Shown here in pieces: positions 43,707-51,775 of a DNA stretch of 51,775 nucleotides. A program made the position numbers and the translations under genes. Below the pieces are notes generated by a model. That model was not told where the DNA came from. It did not search any database and worked only from the letters and a program-made list of their open reading frames with translations. Every line of letters begins with the position of its first letter. Positions within the stretch are counted from its first letter, which is position 1. Origin of the DNA: a bacterium (lineage in GTDB: Bacteria; Acidobacteriota; Polarisedimenticolia; Polarisedimenticolales; Polarisedimenticolaceae); assembly GCA_024226515.1 (NCBI GenBank), contig JAAELQ010000202.1, positions 1-51,775 on the forward strand. Direction: 5' to 3'.

Positions 43707-44927
43707 TCAGGCGGGGCTCGAGAGAGTCATCGGCTCGAGTCCGACCTGGGCCAGAAGCGTCGCCAGATGCGGCCCCGTTCCGGGAGTGCAGGCCAGCACG
43801 CGGCCGCGCAGCTTCGCGTCCCAGCCCTCGCTGACTCCGGACGCTCGAAGCTCGTCGCCGCCACGGAACAGTTGCTCTGTCTCGGCGAGGCGCTCCGCGG
43901 AGTATTCCGAGAGCACATCGAGCCCGGCGCCGTCCTGGACGACGTCCGCCACGGCCCGCGCCAGACAGCTCGCGTCGACCATTCCGGCGTTCATGCTCTG
44001 CACCCCCGCCGGGATCGTCAGGTGGGCGGAGTCGCCGGCGAGCCATGTCCGGTCGCGTCCCATCGAGTGCGCCAGCCGGCGGTCGAACTGGACGATCGTC
44101 GACCAGAACAGGTCCCCGCGACACTGGGGGAACCACGGCGCGCGTTGCTCGATGAACTCGTTCAGCCGCTCGCGAGTCGCCTCGTACTCGTCCGGCTGAC
44201 GGATCTGGAAGCTGAAGCGGAAGCGGTTGTCGGCCATCGGCCACAGCACGCTGGTCATGTCGCCGTCGAACAGCACGCGCAGCTCGTCGGTCGCGTCGTC
44301 GCCGCCCTCGAACTCGTAGACGGCGAAGATCGCGAGCTCTCCGCGCTGATCGAAGTCGATGTCGAGCGCGTTGCGCACGGCGGAGTGGTAGCCGTCCGCG
44401 CCCACGATGAACTTGTGACGGAACTCGAGCGTCTTCGTCACCGTCCATTCCATGCGCGCAATCGGGTAACCCGAGGCGACCTGATCCAGGCGCGCCACCT
44501 CACTGACCAGCTCGTCGTTCTTCTCCTCGAAGTGCTCCAGCCGGTGGTTCCAGCGGACCTTGATCCTGTGCTTGCGCAGCTCCTGTTCCAGCACGGCCTC
44601 GAATGCGCTCTGCGGCAGGACCAGAAGATACGGATACGGTGTCTCGAGCGATCCGAGATCCAGCTCGGCCAGCGGCTGTCCGTCGCGCAGGAATCCCACC
44701 TTGTGCACGCGCGACCCCTGTTCGATCAGCGCGTCGGCGAGCCCCGCCTCGTTCAGCAACTCCAGTGAGCGGGGGTGCAGGCACAGCGCGTAGCTGTGAA
44801 TGCCCGTACGCCAGTGTTTGTCGATGATCTCCGTCTTGACGCCACGCTGGGCCAGACGCAGGGCGCTGAACAGCCCTACGGGCCCCGCCCCGACGACCAG
44901 TGCGTCGCCGTGATGCCGGTTGAACAT
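43707..44927 (-). CDS. FAD-dependent aromatic-ring-type monooxygenase (PHBH fold)
   Basis: 406 residues. N-terminal dinucleotide motif GAGPVG (13-18), central D-G motif GADGYHSAVR, and the second FAD motif GDSAHLTIPAGVQSMNAGMVDA are in the order of class A flavoprotein monooxygenases. Thus it probably uses NAD(P)H, FAD and oxygen to hydroxylate a substrate. There is no adjacent pathway that identifies the substrate. The stop is about 27 bp before the trp promoter; separate transcription is likely. Geranylgeranyl-reductase-like relatives are an alternative. Confidence 0.8.
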   Translation of the reverse strand: MFNRHHGDALVVGAGPVGLFSALRLAQRGVKTEIIDKHWRTGIHSYALCLHPRSLELLNEAGLADALIEQGSRVHKVGFLRDGQPLAELDLGSLETPYPYLLVLPQSAFEAVLEQELRKHRIKVRWNHRLEHFEEKNDELVSEVARLDQVASGYPIARMEWTVTKTLEFRHKFIVGADGYHSAVRNALDIDFDQRGELAIFAVYEFEGGDDATDELRVLFDGDMTSVLWPMADNRFRFSFQIRQPDEYEATRERLNEFIEQRAPWFPQCRGDLFWSTIVQFDRRLAHSMGRDRTWLAGDSAHLTIPAGVQSMNAGMVDASCLARAVADVVQDGAGLDVLSEYSAERLAETEQLFRGGDELRASGVSEGWDAKLRGRVLACTPGTGPHLATLLAQVGLEPMTLSSPA

Positions 44928-44960
44928 TTCAGTGCCTCCGTTTGTCTGAGGCGCGGAGCG

Positions 44961-46292
44961 CTACCCGGGGAGGACTCTACGCAGCTGTTCGGTAAGCGCG
45001 CCCTTCGCCTTGGGATCGAACTCGTACGTCACGCGCAGGTTCGGCTTGTCGATCTTCAGCAGCTGCGCAAGATCGATCGGTGTGCCGACCAGCACCAGAT
45101 CGCATTCCACCGCGTTGATCGTGGTCTCCAGCTCGGACATCTGTTGCTCGCCGTAGCCCATCGCGGGCAGGATCTCCGTCAAGTGCGGGTACTTGGCGAA
45201 GGTCCGCTTGATCGAGCCGACGGCCCACGGCCTGGGATCGACGACCGACTGGGCCTCGAATTTCCGCGCCGCGACGTGGGCCGCCCCGTACTCCATCTCT
45301 CCGTGCGTCAGCGTCGGACCGTCCTCGACGAGCAGCACGTTCTTGCCGCGAACCGCGGCCGGATCGTCGACCGTCACCGGAGAGTCGGCCAGCAGGATCT
45401 CGGCGTCGGGATTGATCCGCCGGATGTTGGCCGTGACGCGCTCGACGTCGTCGGGCATCGCCGTGTCGACCTTGTTGATGACGACCAGGTCGGCCAGGCG
45501 GGCGTTGGTCTCGCCGGGGTAGTAGGACGTCTCGTGGCCCGGCCGGTGCGGGTCGGCAACGACGATCTGGAGGTTCGGTTCGTAGAATGAGATGTCGTTG
45601 TTGCCTCCGTCCCACAGGATCACGTCGGCCTCTTCTTCGGCGGCGCGGAGGATCCGCTCGTAGTCCACGCCCGCGTAGACGACGTTGTCCATCTCCAGGT
45701 GCGGCTCGTACTCCTCCCGCTCCTCGATCGTGCAGTCGTGTGCCACGAGATCGTCGCGCGTGGCGAAGCGCTGGCAGGCCTGTTTGGCGAGGTCGCCGTA
45801 CGGCATCGGATGTCGGATCACCGCCACCCGGAGGCCCATCGAGCGCACGATCTCGCTGACCATGCGCGAGGTCTGGCTCTTGCCGCAGCCCGTGCGCACC
45901 GCGCACACGGCGATCACGGGCTTGGTCGACTTCAGCATCGTCGCGGCCGAGCCGAGCATGCGGAAGTCGGCCCCGGCGGCGTTGACCAGCGCCGCCTTGT
46001 GCATCACCTCGGGGTGCGGGAGGTCCGAGTAGGACATGATGCACTCGCTCACGTTGTGCTCGGAGATCAACTGCGGCAACTCCGATTCGGCATGAATCGG
46101 GATGCCCTCCGGATACAGCTCGCCGGCCAGCTCGGGCGGGTAGCGCCGCCCGTCGATGTCCGGGATCTGGGCCGCCGTGAAGGCCATCACCCGGTATCTC
46201 GGGTCGTCGCGAAACACCACGTTGAAATCGTGAAAGTCCCTACCCGCAGCTCCGATGATGATGATCCGGATCCGGTCGTCTCTTGCCGACAT
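44961..46292 (-). CDS. Cyclic 2,3-diphosphoglycerate synthetase-like GTPase
   Basis: 443 residues. Starts with an IIIIGAAGRDFHDFN motif, then a P-loop AVRTGCGKSQTSRM (131-144) and Walker B-like VILWDGGNNDISFY, ending with LVVINKVD, a G4-like N-K-x-D. The length and pattern match COG2403 proteins, whose archaeal member makes cyclic 2,3-diphosphoglycerate, a thermoprotectant. Bacterial homologues are mostly uncharacterised NTPases, so the enzymatic call is weak. GGGGG upstream supports the ATG. Confidence 0.75.
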   Translation of the reverse strand: MSARDDRIRIIIIGAAGRDFHDFNVVFRDDPRYRVMAFTAAQIPDIDGRRYPPELAGELYPEGIPIHAESELPQLISEHNVSECIMSYSDLPHPEVMHKAALVNAAGADFRMLGSAATMLKSTKPVIAVCAVRTGCGKSQTSRMVSEIVRSMGLRVAVIRHPMPYGDLAKQACQRFATRDDLVAHDCTIEEREEYEPHLEMDNVVYAGVDYERILRAAEEEADVILWDGGNNDISFYEPNLQIVVADPHRPGHETSYYPGETNARLADLVVINKVDTAMPDDVERVTANIRRINPDAEILLADSPVTVDDPAAVRGKNVLLVEDGPTLTHGEMEYGAAHVAARKFEAQSVVDPRPWAVGSIKRTFAKYPHLTEILPAMGYGEQQMSELETTINAVECDLVLVGTPIDLAQLLKIDKPNLRVTYEFDPKAKGALTEQLRRVLPG

Positions 46293-46485
46293 GAGTCCCC
46301 CTTCTCGGTGTCTCCCGACCCCGTCGTAGTGCAAGCCCCGTTCCGGCCGATCGGGGCTCGAAAAACCTGTTTCCGGGCTCCTCGCCGAACGAGTTGAGCA
46401 ATTTGCCGCACCACGCGGACCCGGTTGCTCGAAAAAACCCGACGGGCCGTGCGAGAATGCGCCCGATTCCGGAGACACGAGGACG

Positions 46486-47457
46486 ATGCACGACGAGGAG
46501 CCCACGTTCTTCGAGGGCACGGAAAAGAAGGTCGAGCTGCTGCTGGATCCCGGCCAGGGCTCCCTGCGGGTCCGGGGGCACGACGGCTGGGCCTCGATCT
46601 GCGAGCGCAGCGGCGCGCGGATCCTGTCGACCCTGTCCAACGACCAGTGCGACGCCTACCTGCTGTCGGAGTCCAGCCTGTTCGTCTTCGATCACAAGCT
46701 GCTGATGATTACCTGCGGCCGCACGCGGCTGGTCGACGCCGCGCTACACATGCTGGACGTCGTGCCCCCCGAGGCCGTGCGCTACCTCGCCTACGAGAGG
46801 AAGAACGAGGTCTTCCCGCACTGCCAGGAGACCAGCTTCTTCGACGACGTGCGCCTGCTCTCCGAGCGGCTCCCGGGGCGGGCGTTCAAGTTCGGCCACG
46901 AGGACGACCATCATCTTTACCTCTTCGAGGCCGATGCCGGGGCGGGAGGCGATCTCGACGACCCGACGGTCGAGATCCTGATGTACGGTCTGCACTCCGA
47001 CGCCAGCCGCCTGTTCGACAAGAGCCGAGGCGGGACGATCGAGGGCGTGCGCTCGACCACCGGGATGCCGGAGCTGATTCCGGGCTACGAGATCGACGAC
47101 CACCTGTTCGAGCCGCGGGGCTACTCGGTCAACGCCATCGCACGGGACCGTTACTGGACCGTGCACGTCACGCCGAACGAGATCAGCTCGTACGCCAGCT
47201 TCGAGACGAACCACTCCGTCGGGACGGATCTCGAGGCGATCTGCGATCGCGTGCTGGGCCTGTTCCGGCCCAGGGCGTTCGACCTGGTGATGTTCGACCA
47301 GCCGAGCGAGCTGGCGTTCGAGGTCGAGGGCTACGTGATGAAGTCGCGCTTCGAGCAAGATGTGGAGAGCGGCTTCCGGGTCCGCTTCGTCAGTTACTAC
47401 CGGCCGCAGACGGGCATCGAACGGCCCGCCGAGCTGCCCTGGGGGACGCCATCGTAG
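46486..47457 (+). CDS. speD: S-adenosylmethionine decarboxylase, eukaryotic (class 2) type
   Basis: 323 residues, full eukaryote-class proenzyme length. Signature residues align with the human enzyme: FEGTEKKVE (9-17), cleavage/pyruvoyl site LSESSLF with predicted cut E62-S63, C77 in ITCGRT, S213 in GYSVN and H226 in YWTVHVTP, followed by SSYASFETN. Autocatalytic Ser-derived pyruvoyl formation should give alpha and beta chains. It supplies decarboxylated AdoMet to SpeE encoded immediately downstream. This class is much rarer in bacteria than the short SpeD/SpeH types. Confidence 0.9.
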   Translation: MHDEEPTFFEGTEKKVELLLDPGQGSLRVRGHDGWASICERSGARILSTLSNDQCDAYLLSESSLFVFDHKLLMITCGRTRLVDAALHMLDVVPPEAVRYLAYERKNEVFPHCQETSFFDDVRLLSERLPGRAFKFGHEDDHHLYLFEADAGAGGDLDDPTVEILMYGLHSDASRLFDKSRGGTIEGVRSTTGMPELIPGYEIDDHLFEPRGYSVNAIARDRYWTVHVTPNEISSYASFETNHSVGTDLEAICDRVLGLFRPRAFDLVMFDQPSELAFEVEGYVMKSRFEQDVESGFRVRFVSYYRPQTGIERPAELPWGTPS

Positions 47458-47474
47458 ACACCGCCAAGAAGCCG

Positions 47475-48344
47475 TTGAGCCTGTGGGCCGAGGAGCGTCA
47501 CGACGCGGGGCTGGACCTGCGCTACCGCGTCCGCCGGACGCTGTTCTCCGAGGAGAGCGAGTTCCAGCGCATCGACATCGTCGAGAGCGAGGGCTACGGC
47601 AAGATGCTGTTCAACGACGGCGTCGTCATGATCAGCGAGCGGGACGAGTTCGTGTACCACGAGATGATCGTCCACCCCGCGCTGTTCGTGCACCCGTGCG
47701 TCAAGCGGGCGCTGGTGATCGGAGGAGGCGACGGCGGCACGGTGCGCGAGATCCTGCGCCACCCGTCGGTCGAGCACTGCCGGCTGGTCGAGATCGACCC
47801 GGCGGTCGTCGAGGGGTGCAAGAAACACATCCCGCAGACCTCGGCCGCGCTCGCGGACCCGCGGGTCGAGGTGTCGATCGCCGACGGCGTCGCGTTCGTG
47901 GCCGAGACCGACGAGCGCTACGACCTGGTGATCGTCGACTCGACCGACCCGATCGGGCCCGCGACCCCGCTGTTCGGGCCGGAGTTCTACGGCAACGTTC
48001 GACGCGTCCTCGCGCCCGGGGGCGTCGTCGTGTCCCAGGCCGAGTCGCCGTTCTACGAGGCCGAGCGACAGAGGTCGATGGTGTCGATCCTGGGCGACCT
48101 GTTCGAGCGGGTGCGGATCTACAACTACAGCAACCTGACCTACCCCGGCGGTCTGTGGTCCTTCACCTTCGCCTCGACCGGCGACCTGTGCCCGACCGGC
48201 GACTTCGACCCGGCGCGGGTGCGGGAGTCGGGGTTCGAGTTCGAGTACTACGGCGCCGATGTGCACCTCGCGGCCTTCGCGCTGCCGGCCTTCCAGGCGC
48301 GCAACCTCTCGCGCCGGCTCACGCCCGCGAAGGGCCGCGGCTGA
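47475..48344 (+). CDS. speE: Spermidine synthase
   Basis: 289 residues if started at TTG 47475; upstream in-frame alternatives are only CTG or ATC codons. Motifs are classic: YGKMLFNDGVVMISERDEFVYHEM (50-75), IGGGDGGTVREILRH, LVEIDPAVV, DSTDPIGPA (catalytic Asp) and PGGVVVSQAESP. Transfers aminopropyl groups from decarboxylated AdoMet to putrescine (or agmatine, in some lineages). The stop of speD lies 17 nt upstream, so the genes are coupled. Confidence 0.88.
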   Translation: MSLWAEERHDAGLDLRYRVRRTLFSEESEFQRIDIVESEGYGKMLFNDGVVMISERDEFVYHEMIVHPALFVHPCVKRALVIGGGDGGTVREILRHPSVEHCRLVEIDPAVVEGCKKHIPQTSAALADPRVEVSIADGVAFVAETDERYDLVIVDSTDPIGPATPLFGPEFYGNVRRVLAPGGVVVSQAESPFYEAERQRSMVSILGDLFERVRIYNYSNLTYPGGLWSFTFASTGDLCPTGDFDPARVRESGFEFEYYGADVHLAAFALPAFQARNLSRRLTPAKGRG

Positions 48345-48438
48345 CCGATTCCTTCGACGCCGTCGAGGTTCAAAACGGAGTGTGACTGTCTGTTTTTCGC
48401 TTTTCGCCATACAGTAGCCTGAGTTCCGGAAGGTAAAC

Positions 48439-49851
48439 ATGGAGAAACCCGAGAAACGCAAGCGACCCGAGGTCGTGCTTCAACCGCAGCTGTGCAAGGG
48501 CTGCGGGCGCTGTATCGACGCCTGTCCCAAACACGGGATCAGCTTCGGGACGGAGATCAACCAGGAGTCCGGCCACGTCCCGGTCGTGATCGATCGAGAG
48601 ATCTGCAACGACTGCGGACTGTGCGTATCGGCGTGTCCGGAGCCCTACGGCCTCGGTACCGAACCGTACGGTCTCGAACCCGAACCGTACGAGCTGGAGG
48701 ACCCGAAGCACCTCTTCGGTGAGCGCCGGCCCGAGCGTCACAAGGCCGAGACGATCGAGCCGCGTACGGTCCCTCTTCCGCAATGCGAGCCGCTGGTCCT
48801 CAAGGGCAACTACGCCTGTGCGGTCGGCGCGTTGCTCGCGGGCTGCCGCCACGTGTACGGCTATCCGATCACGCCGTCGACCGAGGGCGCGGAGCTGATG
48901 GCCAAGTTGCTGCCGAAGCTCGAGGGGATCTTCGTGCAGGCGATCAGCGAGGTCGCGACGATCAACCACCTTTACGGGTGTGGCGCCGCGGGGCTGCCGA
49001 CGATGACGTTCACGAGCTCGCCCGGCTTCAGCCTCATGCTCGAGGGCATCTCCTACATGATCGGCGCCGAGCTTCCCGGCGTGATTCTCAACGTGATGCG
49101 GCCCGGACCCGGTCTGGGCTTCATCGGGCCCGAGCAGTCGGACATCAAGCTGGTCTGCCGGGGGCTGGGCCACGGCAACACGCACGCGATCGTGCTCGCG
49201 CCGACGAGTCCCCAGGAGATGCTGGACCTGACGATCGAGGCCTTCGCGTTGAGCTTCAAGTACCGCAACCCGGTCATCATCGCCGCGGACGGCTACCTCG
49301 GTCAGATCACCGGCCGGGTCAACCTACCGCCGTCGATGGTCGAGCCCGGATTGCCGGACTGGGCGGTCTGGGGCGATGCCGGTCATCGCGACAACCTAGT
49401 GCGGTCGATCTTCCAGGACTGGGTCGAGCTCGAGCAGCACAACGAGAACCTCAGCGCGAAGTACCGCCGCATGATCCGCGACGAGCAACGCGCGAACCTG
49501 TTCCGGGCCGACGATGCGACGACGCTCATCGTGGCCTGCAATACGCCGGCGCGCACGGCCAAGGCGGCCGTCGACACCCTGCGACGCGACGGCGTGCGCG
49601 TGGGGCTGTTCCAGCCGGTGTCGCTCTGGCCCTTCCCGATCGACAAGCTGACACCGCTGCTCGAGACGGCCAAGCAGATCGTGATGGTCGAGGCCTCGGA
49701 CGGCCAGCTCGAGGACGAGCTGCGCCTGGCGCTGCATTACGCGGGCATCCACGACGTCGAGATTCACCACGTCCGACACATGGGTGGGATTCTCCCCGAC
49801 GAGCAGGAGGTCACGGAAAAAGTCCGCGACGTCATGGGGGTTCGCCGATGA
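48439..49851 (+). CDS. korA: 2-oxoacid:ferredoxin oxidoreductase alpha subunit with N-terminal ferredoxin
   Basis: 470 residues. Two [4Fe-4S] motifs open it (C19/22/25/29 and C56/59/62/66), then a linker with three imperfect EPYGL/EPYEL repeats (68-86), then the KorA-type alpha subunit: KGNYACAVGALLAGCRHVYGYPITPSTE, the pyrimidine-type domain, and a C-terminal domain II. GGAAGGT precedes the ATG. With the beta-gamma gene next to it this forms a CoA-dependent 2-oxoacid (2-oxoglutarate or 2-oxoisovalerate) ferredoxin oxidoreductase; specificity is not resolved here. Confidence 0.88.
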   Translation: MEKPEKRKRPEVVLQPQLCKGCGRCIDACPKHGISFGTEINQESGHVPVVIDREICNDCGLCVSACPEPYGLGTEPYGLEPEPYELEDPKHLFGERRPERHKAETIEPRTVPLPQCEPLVLKGNYACAVGALLAGCRHVYGYPITPSTEGAELMAKLLPKLEGIFVQAISEVATINHLYGCGAAGLPTMTFTSSPGFSLMLEGISYMIGAELPGVILNVMRPGPGLGFIGPEQSDIKLVCRGLGHGNTHAIVLAPTSPQEMLDLTIEAFALSFKYRNPVIIAADGYLGQITGRVNLPPSMVEPGLPDWAVWGDAGHRDNLVRSIFQDWVELEQHNENLSAKYRRMIRDEQRANLFRADDATTLIVACNTPARTAKAAVDTLRRDGVRVGLFQPVSLWPFPIDKLTPLLETAKQIVMVEASDGQLEDELRLALHYAGIHDVEIHHVRHMGGILPDEQEVTEKVRDVMGVRR

Positions 49852-51272
49852 CGACCACGAATGCGTTCTTCCAGCACTTCGACCGTCACGCACACGGTAA
49901 GGGGCTCAAGGGTGCCGCAACGCACTACTGCCCGGGCTGCGGTCACGGACTGGCGCACAAGTTCCTGTCGAACGCGATCGTCGAGCTGGGCATCGGCGAC
50001 CGCACGATCGCCATCTCCCCCGTGGGGTGCGCGGTCTTTCTCTACTACTACTTCGACGTCGGCAACACGCAGGCGGCGCACGGCCGAGCTCCGGCGGTAG
50101 CGCTGGGGCACAAGCTGGCCAATCCCGAGTCGATCGTGATCAGCTACCAGGGGGACGGCGACCTGGCCTCGATCGGCCTGGCCGAGATCATGCACGCGGC
50201 CCAGGTCGGTATCCCGATCAGCGTCATCTTCATCAACAACGGCATCTACGGAATGACCGGTGGCCAGATGGCGCCGACCACGCTGCCCGGGCAGAAATCG
50301 TCGACCACGCCCCTCGGCCGGGGGAGAATGGAAGGCCTGCCGCTCAAGGTCTCCGAGATGATCGCGTCGCTGGACGGGCCGATCTACGTCGAGCGCGTGG
50401 CGCTCTACGATCAGAAACAGCGCAAGCGCGCGCAGAAGGCGATCACCAAGTCGCTGCGCCTCCAGGCGGAGAATCGCGGGTTCAGCTTCGTCGAGGTGCT
50501 CTCGGAGTGTCCCACGCACTGGGGTATGACCCCGGTCGAAGCGGAGGCCTGGGTGCGCGACGAGTTCGTTCCGACCTTCCCCCTTGGCGTACTCAAGGAC
50601 GAGAACGTGGAGCCGTGGTTTCACCCCGCAAAGCCGAGCTTCTGCCCCGACGCGATGGTCGAAGCGCTCCAGGCGGTCAGCGAGCCGCCGCCGCGCTTCT
50701 CCGACGAGTTCCCGGCACACCTCGACCCGAACGACGTCGCGCTGAAGTTGGCCGGAGCCGGAGGCGACGGCGCGCAGACGGCCGCGCTGCTACTGGCCAA
50801 GGCGGCGATCAACGAGGGCTTCGACGCCACGCACATTCCGAGCTACGGCCCCGAGTCGCGTGGCGGGACCTCGTACGCCGACGTGCACATCGCGCGCGAG
50901 GAGGTCCTGTCTCCGTCCGCTCCCAACCCGCGAGTGCTGGTGGCATTCAACACGCCGAGCCTGATGAAGTTCGGTCCGACCGTTGCCGAGGACGGGATCG
51001 TGGTCTACGACTCGAGCGTGATCTCGGAGACCCCCGAGTTCAACGCGGGCGTACGGGTCTGCCCCGTGCCGTGCACCGAGATCGCCCACGATCTCGGCCA
51101 TCGCATCGTCAAGAACGTCGTGGCGCTGGGCGCGCTGCAGGCCGCGTCGGGCGTGATGCACGCCGAGTCGCTGCTCACCGCGATCCGTCAGAGCCTGGAA
51201 CACAAGTGCATGATGATCCCGGTCAACGAGGAAGCCTTCCGCGCCGGGGCCGGCACGGTGCGCGAGGAGTAA
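49848..51272 (+). CDS. korB: 2-oxoacid:ferredoxin oxidoreductase beta subunit fused to gamma domain
   Basis: 474 residues. Residues 1-280 are KorB: YCPGCGHGL (C28, C31) and C61 as [4Fe-4S] ligands, thiamine motif QGDGDLASIG (101-110) and NNGIYGMTGGQ (130-140). Residues about 290-470 are the gamma subunit (AGAGGDGAQTAALLLAKAA, SYGPESRGGTSYADV). Fusion of beta and gamma in one chain leaves a two-gene enzyme. The ATG overlaps the korA stop (ATGA). Electrons from the oxidative decarboxylation reduce ferredoxin. Confidence 0.88.
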   Translation: MTTTNAFFQHFDRHAHGKGLKGAATHYCPGCGHGLAHKFLSNAIVELGIGDRTIAISPVGCAVFLYYYFDVGNTQAAHGRAPAVALGHKLANPESIVISYQGDGDLASIGLAEIMHAAQVGIPISVIFINNGIYGMTGGQMAPTTLPGQKSSTTPLGRGRMEGLPLKVSEMIASLDGPIYVERVALYDQKQRKRAQKAITKSLRLQAENRGFSFVEVLSECPTHWGMTPVEAEAWVRDEFVPTFPLGVLKDENVEPWFHPAKPSFCPDAMVEALQAVSEPPPRFSDEFPAHLDPNDVALKLAGAGGDGAQTAALLLAKAAINEGFDATHIPSYGPESRGGTSYADVHIAREEVLSPSAPNPRVLVAFNTPSLMKFGPTVAEDGIVVYDSSVISETPEFNAGVRVCPVPCTEIAHDLGHRIVKNVVALGALQAASGVMHAESLLTAIRQSLEHKCMMIPVNEEAFRAGAGTVREE

Positions 51273-51288
51273 GCGCAGATTCGCCCGG

Positions 51289-51775
51289 CTACGGACAGGG
51301 GAGGCCGCCGGGGCGCTCGGACGGGTCGCCGGTTTGGCCGAGGCCGGACTCCCCGCAGGCGTTCTCGCGCGAGACCAGGTAGTAGAAAGCGCTCCGCGGC
51401 GCGGGCGATTCGGTGTCGTCCGCTTCCGCGTCGACGAGCCCGTCACCCTGGCATTGGTGGTTGTAGGCGAACGTTGCGGCTGAGATGAGGTCGCCGCGAT
51501 ACAGGGCGTAGGTTCCGGGAATGCCCTCGGTGTCCCACACCAACACGATCGTCGAACCGGTACGATCCGCGCGCACGCTGTTGCCGACCTCCGCGGCGGG
51601 AGAATTCGCGGGGTCGACCGGGTCGCAGTCGCCCTCGCATTCGCTCAGGCCGTCGTCGTCGACATCGATCTCGGTCGGCGGCAGGATCAGGTCGCAATCG
51701 TTGTCGAGACCGTCACACACCTCGGCATTTCCCGGAAAGCGATCGGCATTCCCGTCGTCGCAGTCGCCGTCGCAC
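51289..51775 (-). CDS. MopE-like / thrombospondin-type-3 repeat protein, C-terminal part (partial)
   Basis: The frame runs off the window end; 162 residues are visible. Repeats of the putative metal-binding kind (CDGDCDDGNADRFPGNAE, CDGLDNDCD, DVDDDGLSECEGDCD) at the start match MopE-type motifs of myxobacterial and Deltaproteobacterial secreted proteins. The C-terminal 110 residues are a fibronectin-III-like domain with the pattern W-D-T-E-G-x-P-G-T-Y-x-L-Y-R-G and YYLVSRENACGESGLG. Exported and disulfide-rich by analogy; function unknown. Confidence 0.8.
   Translation of the reverse strand, partial: CDGDCDDGNADRFPGNAEVCDGLDNDCDLILPPTEIDVDDDGLSECEGDCDPVDPANSPAAEVGNSVRADRTGSTIVLVWDTEGIPGTYALYRGDLISAATFAYNHQCQGDGLVDAEADDTESPAPRSAFYYLVSRENACGESGLGQTGDPSERPGGLPCP

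Noticed and set aside
48345..48438. Weak hairpin between speE and korA
   Set aside because: About seven base pairs without a T run; not convincing as a terminator.

Overview
The window is a high-GC (about two-thirds G+C by eye), gene-dense bacterial segment. Its content suggests an uncultured or poorly studied Gram-negative lineage of the Acidobacteriota / Eisenbacteria / Myxococcota kind. Pointers are a TonB-dependent receptor, lipoproteins, DUF4215 and MopE-like cysteine-rich proteins, FG-GAP/ASPIC and PQQ-type beta-propellers, a eukaryote-type AdoMet decarboxylase and a ferredoxin-dependent 2-oxoacid oxidoreductase. This placement is inference; there is no rRNA or other marker to fix it.

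Layout. 1-22: 3' end of a tRNA. 48-8472 (-): seven tightly coupled genes for what looks like a membrane-attached NAD(P)H / iron-sulfur electron-transfer complex. In transcription order they encode a PQQ-type propeller, an NHL propeller, a Tat-exported ferredoxin, a NapH/NosR-like membrane polyferredoxin, a membrane-anchored NuoE, a NuoF, and a 2Fe-2S/GltD/4Fe-4S flavoprotein. 8621-13505: a YwiC-like membrane protein, a nitronate monooxygenase-like protein and a secreted ASPIC/UnbV propeller lipoprotein. 13462-15602 (-): a MarR regulator, a second PQQ-type propeller and an AhpD-like protein whose frame contains an in-frame UGA in a CxxU motif followed by a SECIS-like hairpin, a probable selenoprotein. 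15827-18431: a PDZ protein and a LytS/LytTR two-component pair. 18616-22905 (+): a 1429-residue cysteine-rich secreted protein with an internal duplication that carries a relic of its own signal peptide. 22950-29057 (-): S41 peptidase, lipoprotein-sorting-like protein, AI-2E family protein and a BtuFCD/FecBCD-type ABC importer. 29164-31317: secreted metalloprotease. 31328-31698: a large inverted repeat. 31708-36681: CxxCxGxG mini-protein, purine permease, TonB receptor and a divergent exported protein of unknown function.

36688-43680 (-): a tryptophan operon trpL-trpD-C-F-B-A-aroF-trpE with every junction overlapping. It is preceded by an unannotated attenuator: a leader peptide with Trp-Trp-Tyr-Trp, a 10-bp terminator hairpin with a U run, and a 7-nt antiterminator complement. 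trpG is absent. 43707-51775: FAD monooxygenase, a cyclic-2,3-diphosphoglycerate-synthetase-like GTPase, polyamine genes speD (eukaryotic class) and speE, a two-gene 2-oxoacid:ferredoxin oxidoreductase (KorA with its own ferredoxin; KorB fused to the gamma subunit), and the end of a MopE-like protein.

Themes. Redox chemistry dominates: NAD(P)H/Fe-S complex, probable selenoprotein, flavoproteins and ferredoxin-linked 2-oxoacid oxidation. The two PQQ-type propellers are paralogues and both sit in redox operons. The strongest leads are the selenoprotein, the trp attenuator and the membrane-anchored Stn-like complex.
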